NCBI GenBank assembly: GCA_035760965.1
Contig: DASTRY010000018.1
Span: 1 to 64,000 of the forward strand
DNA: 64,000 nt
Reading direction: 5' to 3'
DNA from: JADGHX01 sp035760965
GTDB lineage: Bacteria; Pseudomonadota; Gammaproteobacteria; Steroidobacterales; Steroidobacteraceae
Position numbers and translations under genes: made by a program. The notes beneath the pieces were generated by a model that was not told the origin of the DNA, did not search any database, and saw only the letters and a program-made list of their open reading frames with translations. Positions 18,841 to 26,843 of this stretch are shown piece by piece. Every line of letters starts with the position of its first letter. Within the stretch, counting starts at the first letter, position 1.

Positions 18841-18927
18841 ATCGCGCCCATCGCCGCGTCGCGACTGCGCTGCCGATTCTCGTGATCCTCGATGCAGCGT
18901 CGATCAGGCGTCGCGCGACCGGCAATT

Positions 18928-18941
18928 GGTCCTTTGTCCAA
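18928..18941 (-). promoter_or_regulatory. Shared upstream element, copy 1
   Basis: Read leftward, TTGGACAAAGGACC, 87 bp upstream of the glucosidase ATG. A 12/14 match in the same orientation lies 78 bp upstream of the next leftward gene, suggesting one regulator for both. Confidence 0.35.
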
Positions 18942-18952
18942 CGGCGCGCGGC

Positions 18953-19858
18953 TCAGCGGTCGAGCCACACGCGCTGCCATGCGATGCCGTAGAGCGTGAA
19001 GTCGCTGCCCACACGGGTCGTGGCGCCGGCGCTCCAGGAGAGCTTCAACGACTGGCTCGTCGCCAATGGAATCGAGAGTGTCACGCCGGCGCGCGCGTTC
19101 TGCTGCGCGTCCGCATTGCGCGTGTGGTTCACGGTGGTATTTCCGCCGCTGTAGTACGTCGCATCGATTGCGAGCCACAGACGCGGGCGTACCGTGTAAC
19201 TCACGTGCGCTTGCACGGTCGCGATCGGGTCTTGCGAGCGCGTCACGCCTCTGAAGTCGTGGTTGGGCGTGAAGAACCACATCCCGACGTACGCCTCGAG
19301 ATCCCACGGGCCCGACGGATGCGAGATGCCGAGCTCCGGTTTGAACGCCCAGCGATTCGCGCCGATGTTGACGAGTCTCGTGGAGTCGTACTGGCCGGTG
19401 GGTGCGGAGATCGACAGGCTCGCGCCTAGCGTGGTCTGCGGCGTGCGTCGCGCAAACTCGCGGGGCGTCAGCGCCGGGCCGCCGAGCAGATTGACGCTGA
19501 GGCGCAGCTTCGCGTCGGCGCTTCCGGCACGCTGGACCTCATGCCGGTCCTCACCCACGTTGCCCGAAACGTTGCCCCACACGTAAGGCGCGACGACCGT
19601 GGCGCTGGCGAAGTGATCGAACAGCGCGAAGGTGTAGCCGTAGCCGACGAGTGCCGTGTCCAGCTTGGCTTGAACGTCCCGGTACGGCAGGGATGGATCG
19701 AACAGCACGCCGCCGCTGGAGCGGCCGCCCCCGATGACGAGGAATTGCGTGCCGATCGGACTCAGCGAATACGCGCGCGGCTCGAGCTCCTGAGCGGGGC
19801 ACGGCGGCGGGCTCGAGCACAGCAGGCACACGAGCCCGAGACAGCTCGCGATCCGCAT
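18953..19858 (-). CDS. Outer-membrane beta-barrel protein of the phenol MetA-degradation/transporter family
   Basis: 301 residues from ATG 19858. An in-frame ATG at 19897 would place a charged stretch before the signal peptide. A signal sequence (MRIASCLGLVCLLCSSPPPCPAQ) is followed by alternating hydrophobic beta-strands, including LGASLSISAPTGQYD, KPELGISHPSGPWDLEAYVGMWFF (read as two strands) and AGVTLSIPLATSQSLKLSWSAG. It ends in an aromatic-rich strand. The arrangement fits the PF13557-type channel family often annotated simply as transporter. The true substrate is unknown. It lies behind the glucosidase on the same strand but has its own upstream element, so it may be co-regulated rather than cotranscribed. 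Confidence 0.8.
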   Translation of the reverse strand: MRIASCLGLVCLLCSSPPPCPAQELEPRAYSLSPIGTQFLVIGGGRSSGGVLFDPSLPYRDVQAKLDTALVGYGYTFALFDHFASATVVAPYVWGNVSGNVGEDRHEVQRAGSADAKLRLSVNLLGGPALTPREFARRTPQTTLGASLSISAPTGQYDSTRLVNIGANRWAFKPELGISHPSGPWDLEAYVGMWFFTPNHDFRGVTRSQDPIATVQAHVSYTVRPRLWLAIDATYYSGGNTTVNHTRNADAQQNARAGVTLSIPLATSQSLKLSWSAGATTRVGSDFTLYGIAWQRVWLDR

Positions 19859-19936
19859 ACGGATCGAGTGGGTGATTCGGAGCGCACGCTCGGCCACGGC
19901 CGGGGATCGTGCGGCGAGTTCCGGGCGGAAAAGAGC

Positions 19937-19950
19937 GGACCTTGGTCCAA
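19937..19950 (-). promoter_or_regulatory. Shared upstream element, copy 2
   Basis: Read leftward, TTGGACCAAGGTCC. The core GGACC/GGTCC is palindromic. It lies 78 bp before the outer-membrane gene ATG and matches copy 1 at 12 of 14 bases. Confidence 0.35.
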
Positions 19951-20073
19951 TGCCGCAGTCGTACGCTCGACTGCTCCGGCCCTTGCGCGCGCCTCAGCGG
20001 CTATCGACGAAGCCCCTTGGCTCGAGGAAGCGTGATTGCGGCACAGAGCGCGGACGCATCCTTCGTTCGCGAG

Positions 20074-20607
20074 CTAGGGCTCGAAATCGACGATGTGAGC
20101 TTCCGGCTTGTCCGGCACGACGATGTGGAGATACGGCTTCTCGGCTGCCGTGTGGCACGCATTGCAGCCACCGAGCGCCGCGCGGTAGGCCGCCGAGAAC
20201 TGCGCGCGGTTCTGAGCGGCAATCTGCTTCTTCAGATCCGCGAGCAGACCGCGATCGAACGCATCGAAAACCTCCTGCAGATGCAGCTCCCCGCCGCTCG
20301 TCTTGCGCACCGGCACGAGCCGGATGGCCCACAGGATATGGTTCCGCGCCTCGTTGAAATAGAACTGCGCCAGCGGCCAGTTCCGCCGCTGACCGGCAAA
20401 CCACAGGTTCGTGAAGTGATACGCGACGTCCATCATCGCGTGCGACTGGCTGGGTATGAGGCTACGCAGCTGCTCGTTCGCCGCTTTCAGAGCAGCCACC
20501 TGCTGGGCCAGGTCATCCGTGTTGCTGGAGTCCGCACCCGCGACGGTGCTGCTTGCCGCCAGCACCACTGCGGCAAGAACGCGCTTCAATCCTCTCGTAC
20601 GCAGCAT
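20074..20607 (-). CDS. Periplasmic protein with one c-type haem motif
   Basis: 177 residues from ATG 20607. The start is set by a strong GGAGGGG ribosome site 9-10 bp upstream and a following signal peptide (LKRVLAAVVLAASSTVAGA). A short coiled coil (DDLAQQVAALKAANEQLRSL) precedes a helical region rich in Trp, Tyr and Phe. A single haem-attachment motif CNACH is at residues 148-152, near the C-terminus, as in cytochrome c'-like helical bundles where the CxxCH is on the last helix. No Met ligand is evident. The exact family is not recognised; probably a soluble electron carrier or haem sensor. Confidence 0.78.
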   Translation of the reverse strand: MLRTRGLKRVLAAVVLAASSTVAGADSSNTDDLAQQVAALKAANEQLRSLIPSQSHAMMDVAYHFTNLWFAGQRRNWPLAQFYFNEARNHILWAIRLVPVRKTSGGELHLQEVFDAFDRGLLADLKKQIAAQNRAQFSAAYRAALGGCNACHTAAEKPYLHIVVPDKPEAHIVDFEP

Positions 20608-20931
20608 CGGTAACCCCCCTCCCCAAGATGATCTCGACGCCATTGGCGAGCGGTGGCTGACGATGCCGACACCGGACGCGAGAGCGTCGTCTATATCGGT
20701 GCGCCCCTGCGTCGGCAAGCGCGGCTGGATCAGGTGTTCGCAGGTTGAGCACTACGAGCGGCCAGGGCTTCCATGCACGCAACCCCGATCCATGCGCGGA
20801 TCTCGTACGCGTGGTGACTCGCGGCGATGAGTCGACGAACCCGGCGCACGGCGCACGGCCGCCGATTGATTCGCGCGAAGCTCGACGTCCCACCCCCCAA
20901 GAGCGAGATGCCCGCGCGATGAGGACGAGCT
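20608..20931. other. Divergent intergenic region, no gene seen
   Basis: 324 bp between the haem-motif gene (leftward) and the hemolysin-HDO operon (rightward). It contains only short overlapping frames without family similarity. A GGAGGGG lies next to the left gene, and GAGGACG precedes the GTG at 20932. No copy of the 19-bp FixJ-type motif was found here, suggesting that the HDO operon is regulated separately. Confidence 0.6.
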
Positions 20932-21597
20932 GTGTTCACGGATTTTCCAAGAATTCAGGAGCGGGCAGCTGCTGCCACAGACGTGGATGCGCCGGCATTC
21001 GAGCGGCACGACCCCCATCGTTTCCGCATCGTGACATGCGACGCGGATCATCCGGCGCGTCATGCGGCCGAGACGTTCGTGCGCGATGCGTTCTTCCGCA
21101 CCCATCGCGCCAGCATCCGCACGTTCATGCCGACGCTGCTCACGCTCGTCGATGCATCGGGCTCGCTGTACGCCGTCGCGGGCGCCCGGCTCGCTGCGAA
21201 CGACAAGCTTTTCCTCGAGCGCTATCTGCCGCGGCCGATCGACGCGCTTCTCGCAGAGCGCGGTGGCATGCCTCCGCCGCGCGCGCAAATCGTTGAAGTC
21301 GGCAACTTTGCGTGCCGCGGCTCACGCGTCGCCCGCCGCTTCATGGCGCTCCTGCCGTTCTACCTACTCGACCGCAAGCTCACGTGGGTGACCTTCACGG
21401 CGACGGCGGCCGTGCGGCGGCTCCTGCACAACGTGGGCGCGCGCTGCGTGGATCTCGGCGCCGCAGACGGAGCGTGCGTGCGCGGCGGGCCAGACGATTG
21501 GGGCCGCTACTACACCCACGATCCACGCGTGTTGGCGGGCTACCTGCCGCTGGCGCGCCGGATTCCCGCGCTTCGGGATGCTGCGTATGGAAATTGA
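20932..21597 (+). CDS. Thermostable-hemolysin family protein (acyltransferase-like fold)
   Basis: 221 residues from a GTG start with AGGA upstream. The central portion carries the hallmarks of the family named after Vibrio thermostable hemolysin: RTFMPTLLTLVD, AVAGAR, LFLERYLPRPID, then IVEVGNFACRG and TFTATAAVRRLLHNVG. The pattern resembles autoinducer-synthase/GNAT folds rather than a pore-forming toxin. No signal peptide is present. Its 3' end overlaps the next gene by about 11 bp, so it is coupled to the AMP-ligase. In this operon it more plausibly modifies a small acyl or amino compound than lyses cells; that function is inferred. Confidence 0.82.
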   Translation: MFTDFPRIQERAAAATDVDAPAFERHDPHRFRIVTCDADHPARHAAETFVRDAFFRTHRASIRTFMPTLLTLVDASGSLYAVAGARLAANDKLFLERYLPRPIDALLAERGGMPPPRAQIVEVGNFACRGSRVARRFMALLPFYLLDRKLTWVTFTATAAVRRLLHNVGARCVDLGAADGACVRGGPDDWGRYYTHDPRVLAGYLPLARRIPALRDAAYGN

Positions 21598-23062
21598 GTC
21601 CCTGCTCGGCGAGACGCTGCGGTGCACGCCGAGTCGTATCGCTCTGGACGATGGCGTGCTTACGCTGACCTATCGCCAGCTCGCGGAGGCCGTGACGAGC
21701 GAAGCGCGATTCCTGCGCGCCGCCGGTGGCACCCGCTTCGCGCTTCTTGCGGAGAACGGCGCCGGATGGGTGATCGCCGACCTCGCGCTCCACCACCTGC
21801 GGCAGGTCAATGTGCCGCTGCCCGCGTTCTTCACCCCGCCGCAGCAGCGTCACGCGCTGGACGACGCGGCAATCGACGTCCTCGTCACGGATCGCAAGGA
21901 GCACGTTCTCGAGCGATGGCCTGAATTCCGCCTGCTAGGTCGATCGCCATTCAGCGGCCTGCACGTGTTGCAGAGAGCTGTCGCGGCCGATGCGCGCCGC
22001 GCAGTCGCACCCGGCGTCGTCAAGATCACGTACACGTCGGGCAGCACCGGCGAGCCGAAGGGTGTGTGTTTGACGGCGGCCACTCTGAATTGCGTCTCTC
22101 GATCCATTGCGACGGCAGTCGCCGGGCTCGGCGTGACACGTCACCTGTGCCTCATGCCATTGGCGACGCTGCTCGAGAACATCGCAGGCGTTCATGCGTC
22201 ACTGCGTGCAGGGGCAGGCTGCGTCCTCCCGTCGCGCGCGAGGACGGGTATCGACTATGGCGCGCTCGATCCGCAGAAGCTCTTGGGAACGATCCTGCGT
22301 GTCCGACCGGACAGCCTCATTCTCGTGCCCGAGCTGCTCCGTGTGCTGGTACGTGCCGTGCAAGCGGGCCATGCATTGCCGTCTTCTCTGAAATTCGTCG
22401 CGGTGGGCGGCGCAATGGTATCGCGCGAGCTGCTGGCGGAAGCCACGCAACTCGGCCTTCCGGTCTTCGAAGGGTACGGGCTCAGCGAATGTGCCTCGGT
22501 GGCGTGTCTGAACACACCTGGCAGCTCGCGCCTCGGCAGTGTGGGACGTCCGCTTCCGCACGTGCGGATTCGCGTGGATGAAGAGGGGCAGATCCGCGTG
22601 CGAGGTGCAGTGATGTCCGGCTACCTCGGCGATCCCGTCCGGCAAGAGCCGCTCGAGATCGCGACCGGCGACCTCGGCGAGATCGACTCCGACGGCTACG
22701 TGTACGTGCGCGGCCGCTTGAAGAACGTGTTCATCACGAGCCTCGGCCGGAACATCTCGCCGGAATGGGTCGAGCGCGAGCTCGCGCACGAGCCGGAAAT
22801 ACGGCACGCGTTGGCTCACGGCGAGGCCCGGCCGAGTGTCGGTGCGCTCCTGAGCCCGTGGCAGCCGTCTCTCGATGACGCTGCAATCGAGCACGCCGTG
22901 CGCCGCGCGAACGCGCGATTGCCGGGCTACGCGCAAGTGCGGCACTGGGCCTGCATGCCGGAGGCGCCGACCTTCGCGAACGGCTTGCTGACGGCGAACG
23001 GTCGCCTGCGCCGCGAACGCGTGCTCGAGCGTTTCGGCGGCCTCCTGCAATCCGCCTCTTGA
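21587..23062 (+). CDS. AMP-binding (ANL) ligase-like protein with altered catalytic lysine
   Basis: 491 residues from ATG 21587; ATG 21578 is an alternative. The adenylation domain carries TYTSGSTGEPKG, GYGLSECAS and the ATGDLGEIDSDGYVYVRGR block. In the C-terminal subdomain the A8 hinge reads RLKNVFITSLGRNISPEWVE. The A10 motif, normally xxGK(L/I)xRR, reads TANGRLRRER, so the lysine essential for adenylation is replaced by Arg. It should activate a carboxylate as the AMP ester or CoA thioester if still active. It overlaps the hemolysin-family gene and is followed 18 bp later by the diiron-oxidase gene. Confidence 0.88.
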   Translation: MEIESLLGETLRCTPSRIALDDGVLTLTYRQLAEAVTSEARFLRAAGGTRFALLAENGAGWVIADLALHHLRQVNVPLPAFFTPPQQRHALDDAAIDVLVTDRKEHVLERWPEFRLLGRSPFSGLHVLQRAVAADARRAVAPGVVKITYTSGSTGEPKGVCLTAATLNCVSRSIATAVAGLGVTRHLCLMPLATLLENIAGVHASLRAGAGCVLPSRARTGIDYGALDPQKLLGTILRVRPDSLILVPELLRVLVRAVQAGHALPSSLKFVAVGGAMVSRELLAEATQLGLPVFEGYGLSECASVACLNTPGSSRLGSVGRPLPHVRIRVDEEGQIRVRGAVMSGYLGDPVRQEPLEIATGDLGEIDSDGYVYVRGRLKNVFITSLGRNISPEWVERELAHEPEIRHALAHGEARPSVGALLSPWQPSLDDAAIEHAVRRANARLPGYAQVRHWACMPEAPTFANGLLTANGRLRRERVLERFGGLLQSAS

Positions 23063-23080
23063 GACCGACTCGCACAAACC

Positions 23081-23740
23081 ATGACGAACTTCGATCAGCT
23101 CGTAGCGACGACTGAAGCGGATCGCGCGACGCTCCAGTCCATCCCCGTCATCCGCCGCGCACTCGGCGGCGACGTCACTCGCGAGCTATATGTGGACTAC
23201 CTGACGCAGGCGTATCACCACGTGCGTCACACCGTGCCGCTCTTGATGGCAGTCGGTACCCGGCTCGCGACGCGCCATCATTGGCTGCAGAAGGAGCTGG
23301 TTCACTACCTCGAAGAGGAGGTCGGCCACGACGAGTGGATTCTGAACGACATCGCGTGCAGCGGTGGCGATGCAGACTGCGCGCGCGACTCGGCGCCTGC
23401 CGTCCAGACCGACGCGATGGTGGCGTACGCGTACGACACGGTCAGTCGCAGGTCGCCCGTGGCCTTCTTCGGAATGGTCTTCGTCCTCGAGGGCACGAGC
23501 GTGGCGCTCGCCTCGAATGCAGCGGCGGCGATCCAGCGAGCGCTCGCGCTGCCCGATCGTGCGTTCACGTATCTGCGCAGTCACGGCACGCTCGATCAGA
23601 AGCACGTCGGCCAGCTCGCTGCCATCGTCAATCGCCTGGATGCCGAGCGCGACTTGCCCGCGGTGATCACTTGTGCGCGCGCCATGTACTGGCTCTACGG
23701 CGGCGTCTTTCGCAGTCTGGAGGTGCGGCAATGCGGCTGA
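23081..23740 (+). CDS. Haem-oxygenase-like diiron oxidase (HDO), TenA/UndA superfamily
   Basis: 219 residues, all-helical. The six ligand residues of the HDO group are present with correct spacing: Glu80-x2-His83 (EEVGH), Glu137 (VLEGTS), and His168-x3-Asp172-x2-His175 (HGTLDQKH). The spacing is close to that of UndA, which converts fatty acids to 1-alkenes, and resembles the HDO domain of SznF. It therefore probably binds two irons and uses O2 for decarboxylation, desaturation or N-oxygenation. A thiaminase (TenA) role is unlikely because the TenA catalytic cysteine is absent at the expected place and the metal ligands are complete. The 3' end overlaps the SDR start by 10 bp. Confidence 0.88.
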   Translation: MTNFDQLVATTEADRATLQSIPVIRRALGGDVTRELYVDYLTQAYHHVRHTVPLLMAVGTRLATRHHWLQKELVHYLEEEVGHDEWILNDIACSGGDADCARDSAPAVQTDAMVAYAYDTVSRRSPVAFFGMVFVLEGTSVALASNAAAAIQRALALPDRAFTYLRSHGTLDQKHVGQLAAIVNRLDAERDLPAVITCARAMYWLYGGVFRSLEVRQCG

Positions 23741-24594
23741 ACAATGCGCGGGTACTCGTCACCGGCGCAGCCGGCGGCATCGGGCGGGCAATCGCAGCGA
23801 AGCTGCTCGCCGAGGGCGCACACGTTCTTCTGGTCGACCGCGATGCGCGTACTCTCGATGAAGTCATCGCGCAGCACGGCGCCTTCGTGCAGCGGATCGG
23901 CGCGCAGGTTGCGGATCTCACCTCCGCGCGAGACCGTGCGGCGCTCTGCGATCTCGCGCGCGTTTGGCACGGTGGCATCGACGTTCTAGTGAACAATGCC
24001 GGCGTGAACCCGTTCGGCTTGTACGAGGACCTGACGCCGGAGCAGATCGATCTCGCGCTGGCCGTGAATCTGCAGGCGCCGATGCACCTCTGTCGAGAGA
24101 TGCTCCCGCATCTGCTCGCGCGTGCCCCCGCCGCGATCGTGAACACCGGCTCGGTATTCGGCTCGATCGGGTATCCGGGATACGCGGCTTACGCGGCGAC
24201 GAAGTTCGGCTTACGCGGCTTCACGGAGGCTCTGCGGCGCGAGCTGACCGACCGCGGCGTCGGTGTGTACTACATCGCGCCGCGCGCGACACGCACGGGA
24301 ATCAACTCGTCCGCGGTCGAGCAGATGAATCGTGAGCTCGGTGTGACGATGGATCCGCCGGAGCGGATCGCAGAGGAGCTTGCGGCGCTCTTGCGCTCGG
24401 GGCGTCCTTCGGTCGTCGTGGGCTGGCCCGAGAAGCTGTTCGTGAGGGTGAACGGGCTCTTGCCGGCCATCGTCGATCGCGCGGTGCGCCGGCAATTGCC
24501 GATCATCCGGCACTACGCGCGAGTCACGCCGCACGACGACTCGACCCAAACCGCCGTCATCGAACGGCTCGACATTCGGAGACACGCCCCATGA
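23731..24594 (+). CDS. Short-chain dehydrogenase/reductase
   Basis: 287 residues from ATG 23731, with GGAGG 7 bp upstream inside the end of the HDO gene. Classical SDR: TGAAGGIGRA cofactor loop at residues 11-20, NNAG, catalytic Ser in NTGSVFGSIG and YAATK. NAD(H) or NADP(H) preference is unclear; the acidic residue after beta-2 (LVDRD) suggests NAD(H). Oxidises or reduces a hydroxyl or keto group, presumably on the product of the ligase/HDO pair. The C-terminus includes a hydrophobic segment (VRVNGLLPAIVDRAV) that could associate with membrane. The stop overlaps the next ATG (ATGA). Confidence 0.9.
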   Translation: MRLNNARVLVTGAAGGIGRAIAAKLLAEGAHVLLVDRDARTLDEVIAQHGAFVQRIGAQVADLTSARDRAALCDLARVWHGGIDVLVNNAGVNPFGLYEDLTPEQIDLALAVNLQAPMHLCREMLPHLLARAPAAIVNTGSVFGSIGYPGYAAYAATKFGLRGFTEALRRELTDRGVGVYYIAPRATRTGINSSAVEQMNRELGVTMDPPERIAEELAALLRSGRPSVVVGWPEKLFVRVNGLLPAIVDRAVRRQLPIIRHYARVTPHDDSTQTAVIERLDIRRHAP

Positions 24595-25265
24595 ATATCC
24601 GCGTTTCGCCTCGCGCAGCGCTTGCGCTGAGCGTCCTGCTGGGTTTTCTCTCGCTCGCGTTGCAGGCGCGCGCCGCCGATGAGGACATCGGGCCGGAGCT
24701 GCTGAGCATCGAGCACGCCTGGGACCAGGCGAACTACGGCACCACCGATCCCGCCGCAAAGCGCAGCAGTCTCGAAGCGCTCAGCGAGCAAGCCGAGCAG
24801 CTCGTGCGAGCGCATCCCGACAGAGCGGAGCCGTTGGTGTGGCAAGGCATCGTGCTCAGCACCTACGCCGCCGCCCGCGGCGGGTTCGGCGCGTTGTCGC
24901 TCGCCAAGCGATCGCGGGACTGCCTGCTCGCCGCGGTGAAGCTCGACGGCAGCGTCCTGCACGGGTCCGCCTATACGAGTCTCGGCGCGCTGTACTACAA
25001 AGTGCCCGGTTTCCCCGTCGGCTTCGGCGACCACGAGCGGGCGGCGGAGTATCTGCAGAAGGCGCTCGCGCTGAATCCGGACGGCATCGATCCGAACTAT
25101 TTCTACGGCGAGCTGCTGTTCGAGAACGGCGACTACGCTCAGGCGTTGCGCTATCTGCAGAAGGCGCTCGACGCGCCGCCACGACCGGACCGGCCGCTCG
25201 CCGACTCCGGGCGCCGCACCGAAGTGAATGCGCTGATCGCGAAGGTGCGCGCCAAGTTGAGCTGA
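24591..25265 (+). CDS. Secreted TPR protein
   Basis: 224 residues with a signal peptide (LALSVLLGFLSLALQARA, cleavage near Ala28). Two to three tetratricopeptide-like repeats follow, the clearest being HERAAEYLQKALALNPDGID and GDYAQALRYLQKALDAPP. No catalytic motif. It is the last gene of the hemolysin-ligase-HDO-SDR operon, with a 4-bp overlap, so it probably acts as a periplasmic partner or scaffold for that pathway. A candidate FixJ-type site for the next gene begins 3 bp after its stop. Confidence 0.82.
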   Translation: MNIRVSPRAALALSVLLGFLSLALQARAADEDIGPELLSIEHAWDQANYGTTDPAAKRSSLEALSEQAEQLVRAHPDRAEPLVWQGIVLSTYAAARGGFGALSLAKRSRDCLLAAVKLDGSVLHGSAYTSLGALYYKVPGFPVGFGDHERAAEYLQKALALNPDGIDPNYFYGELLFENGDYAQALRYLQKALDAPPRPDRPLADSGRRTEVNALIAKVRAKLS

Positions 25266-25267
25266 GG

Positions 25268-25286
25268 CTGCGCAAAGCTACGTAGC
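25268..25286 (+). promoter_or_regulatory. Candidate FixJ-type operator (site A) before cytochrome c
   Basis: CTGCGCAAAGCTACGTAGC, one of the best copies of the recurring motif, 74 bp upstream of the cytochrome ATG. Confidence 0.6.
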
Positions 25287-25360
25287 GCCTCACGGGTTCG
25301 TACGGCTTCACCCTGCTCGGGCGGGGTGGCAATCTCACCACACCCGAGAGGAAAGCGATC

Positions 25361-25783
25361 ATGAAAGCCCACGCGCGACACGTCGCCATTGCCACGATCA
25401 TCGTTCTGATCCTGCTGTTGATCGCGACCGTCGCCGCTCGTGCGCAGGATTTCTCGAAGTACTCCGGGCAGCAGCTCTACGCGCGCTTCTGCGCCGCGTG
25501 TCACGGCGACAAGGGTCTCGGCGACGGCGTGGTCGCCTCGAGCTTCAAGATCATGGTGCCGGACCTGACGCGCATCGCGCGTCGCCAGGGCGGCAAGTTT
25601 CCCGAAGAGCAGGTTCGCCGCATCATCGACGGTCGCAAGACGCTGCCGCCGCACGGCTCGCGCGAGATGCCGGTGTGGGGCTTCGAGTTCTACGCGCAGA
25701 GCGGCGACAAGCCGGACCCGGAGAAGGTGACCGCCGAAATGGTCGACCGGCTCACGGAGTATCTCCGCTCGATCCAGAAATGA
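25361..25783 (+). CDS. Monohaem cytochrome c, membrane-anchored or periplasmic
   Basis: 140 residues. An N-terminal hydrophobic helix (residues 9-27) serves as signal or anchor. The haem site CAACH is at about residues 45-49, and MPVWGFEFY supplies a likely Met ligand. The segment HGSREMPVWGFEFY is shared almost word for word with the lipoprotein cytochrome encoded at 31080-31514, so the two are paralogues. The ribosome site GAGAGGAAA precedes the ATG. Likely an electron carrier to an oxidase under low oxygen, given the operator-like site upstream. Confidence 0.9.
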   Translation: MKAHARHVAIATIIVLILLLIATVAARAQDFSKYSGQQLYARFCAACHGDKGLGDGVVASSFKIMVPDLTRIARRQGGKFPEEQVRRIIDGRKTLPPHGSREMPVWGFEFYAQSGDKPDPEKVTAEMVDRLTEYLRSIQK

Positions 25784-25790
25784 CCGCGTC

Positions 25791-26843
25791 GTGCCGTCGT
25801 TCGAGCCGACACTGAACGACAAGGTCGCGTTTCTACGCGATCCGGCGAGCTATGCGGACGGCACGCGCACGGTCGAATCGATCGAGACGCACTTCGCGTG
25901 GGTCTTTCTCACCGCACAGCACGCCTACAAGCTCAAGAAGCCGGTGCGCTATCAGGACATGGATTACGTCAGCCTCGCGGCGCGCGAGCGGGGGTGTCGG
26001 GAGGAGCTGCGCCTGAATCGGCGCCTCGCGCCAACCGTCTACCAAGCCGTCGTTCCGCTCTCGGAGCGCAACGGGCGGCTCACGCTGGGCGAAGGCGAAC
26101 GCGTGCACGACTGGCTCGTGAAGATGGTTCGCTTGCCGTCCTCGCGCATGCTCGACCACGCGCTGCGACTCGGCGCCGTCAACGAGGACGACCTGGGGCG
26201 CGTGGCGTTCACACTGGCAGAGTTCTTCGATCAGGCAACTGCCATGCCCATCGAGGAGTCTCAATATGCGGTCAAGCTCAGCACGCAGATCGCAGCCAAT
26301 CGCGAGGCGCTGCGCAGCTACGGCGCGCGGCTGCCGCAACATCTCGTAGCGGAAGTGGCCAGTGCCCAGCTCGAATTCGTCGCCGCCGCCGGGGGAACCC
26401 TGGCGGAGCGCGGAGCGCACGTCGTCGAGGGTCACGGCGATCTGCGAGCAGAGCACGTCTATCTCGGCCCGCCTGTTGCCGTCATCGATTGCCTGGAGTT
26501 CGCTCGCGAGCTGCGCCTGCTCGATCCCGTCGAAGAAGTGGCGCTGCTCACTCTCGAGATGGAGCAGCTCGGGAGCGCAGCGCTGGCGCAGAGCTTGTCG
26601 GAGCGGTTTCGCGCGCTGACAGCGCACACGGCGCCGCTTTACGTGTGCGATTTCTACGTGAGCCATCGGGCCGCAACGCGCGCGAAGGTGGCCGCATGGC
26701 ACCTGGACGATCCGCAATTCCCCGATCCGCGGCCGTGGATTGCGCGAACCGAGTCACTGCTGGCCGCCGCCGCGGATCATGCGCAGCGCGCGCTGTCCGG
26801 GCTCAAACGTCAAGAGGCGGCCACCGCTGGAAGAGCGGGGTGA
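25791..26843 (+). CDS. Aminoglycoside-phosphotransferase-like kinase (COG2187 N-domain)
   Basis: 350 residues from a GTG 7 bp after the cytochrome stop. Protein-kinase-like fold: the catalytic Brenner motif is VVEGHGDLRAEHVYL, and the metal-binding aspartate follows in VAVIDCLEF. The early part has LKKPVRYQDMDYVSLAARE. It resembles the N-terminal half of the two-domain COG2187 proteins (phosphotransferase plus ATP-binding domain), but the P-loop kinase half is absent. Catalytic residues are kept, so it is probably active; substrate unknown. It overlaps the oppositely transcribed PRPP synthetase by 41 bp at the 3' ends. Confidence 0.8.
   Translation: MPSFEPTLNDKVAFLRDPASYADGTRTVESIETHFAWVFLTAQHAYKLKKPVRYQDMDYVSLAARERGCREELRLNRRLAPTVYQAVVPLSERNGRLTLGEGERVHDWLVKMVRLPSSRMLDHALRLGAVNEDDLGRVAFTLAEFFDQATAMPIEESQYAVKLSTQIAANREALRSYGARLPQHLVAEVASAQLEFVAAAGGTLAERGAHVVEGHGDLRAEHVYLGPPVAVIDCLEFARELRLLDPVEEVALLTLEMEQLGSAALAQSLSERFRALTAHTAPLYVCDFYVSHRAATRAKVAAWHLDDPQFPDPRPWIARTESLLAAAADHAQRALSGLKRQEAATAGRAG

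Noticed and set aside
20932..21597. True secreted hemolysin toxin
   Set aside because: No signal peptide or pore-forming features; the family name is historical, and the operon is metabolic in character.
23081..23740. TenA thiaminase
   Set aside because: Six diiron ligands of the HDO group are complete and no thiamine genes are near.
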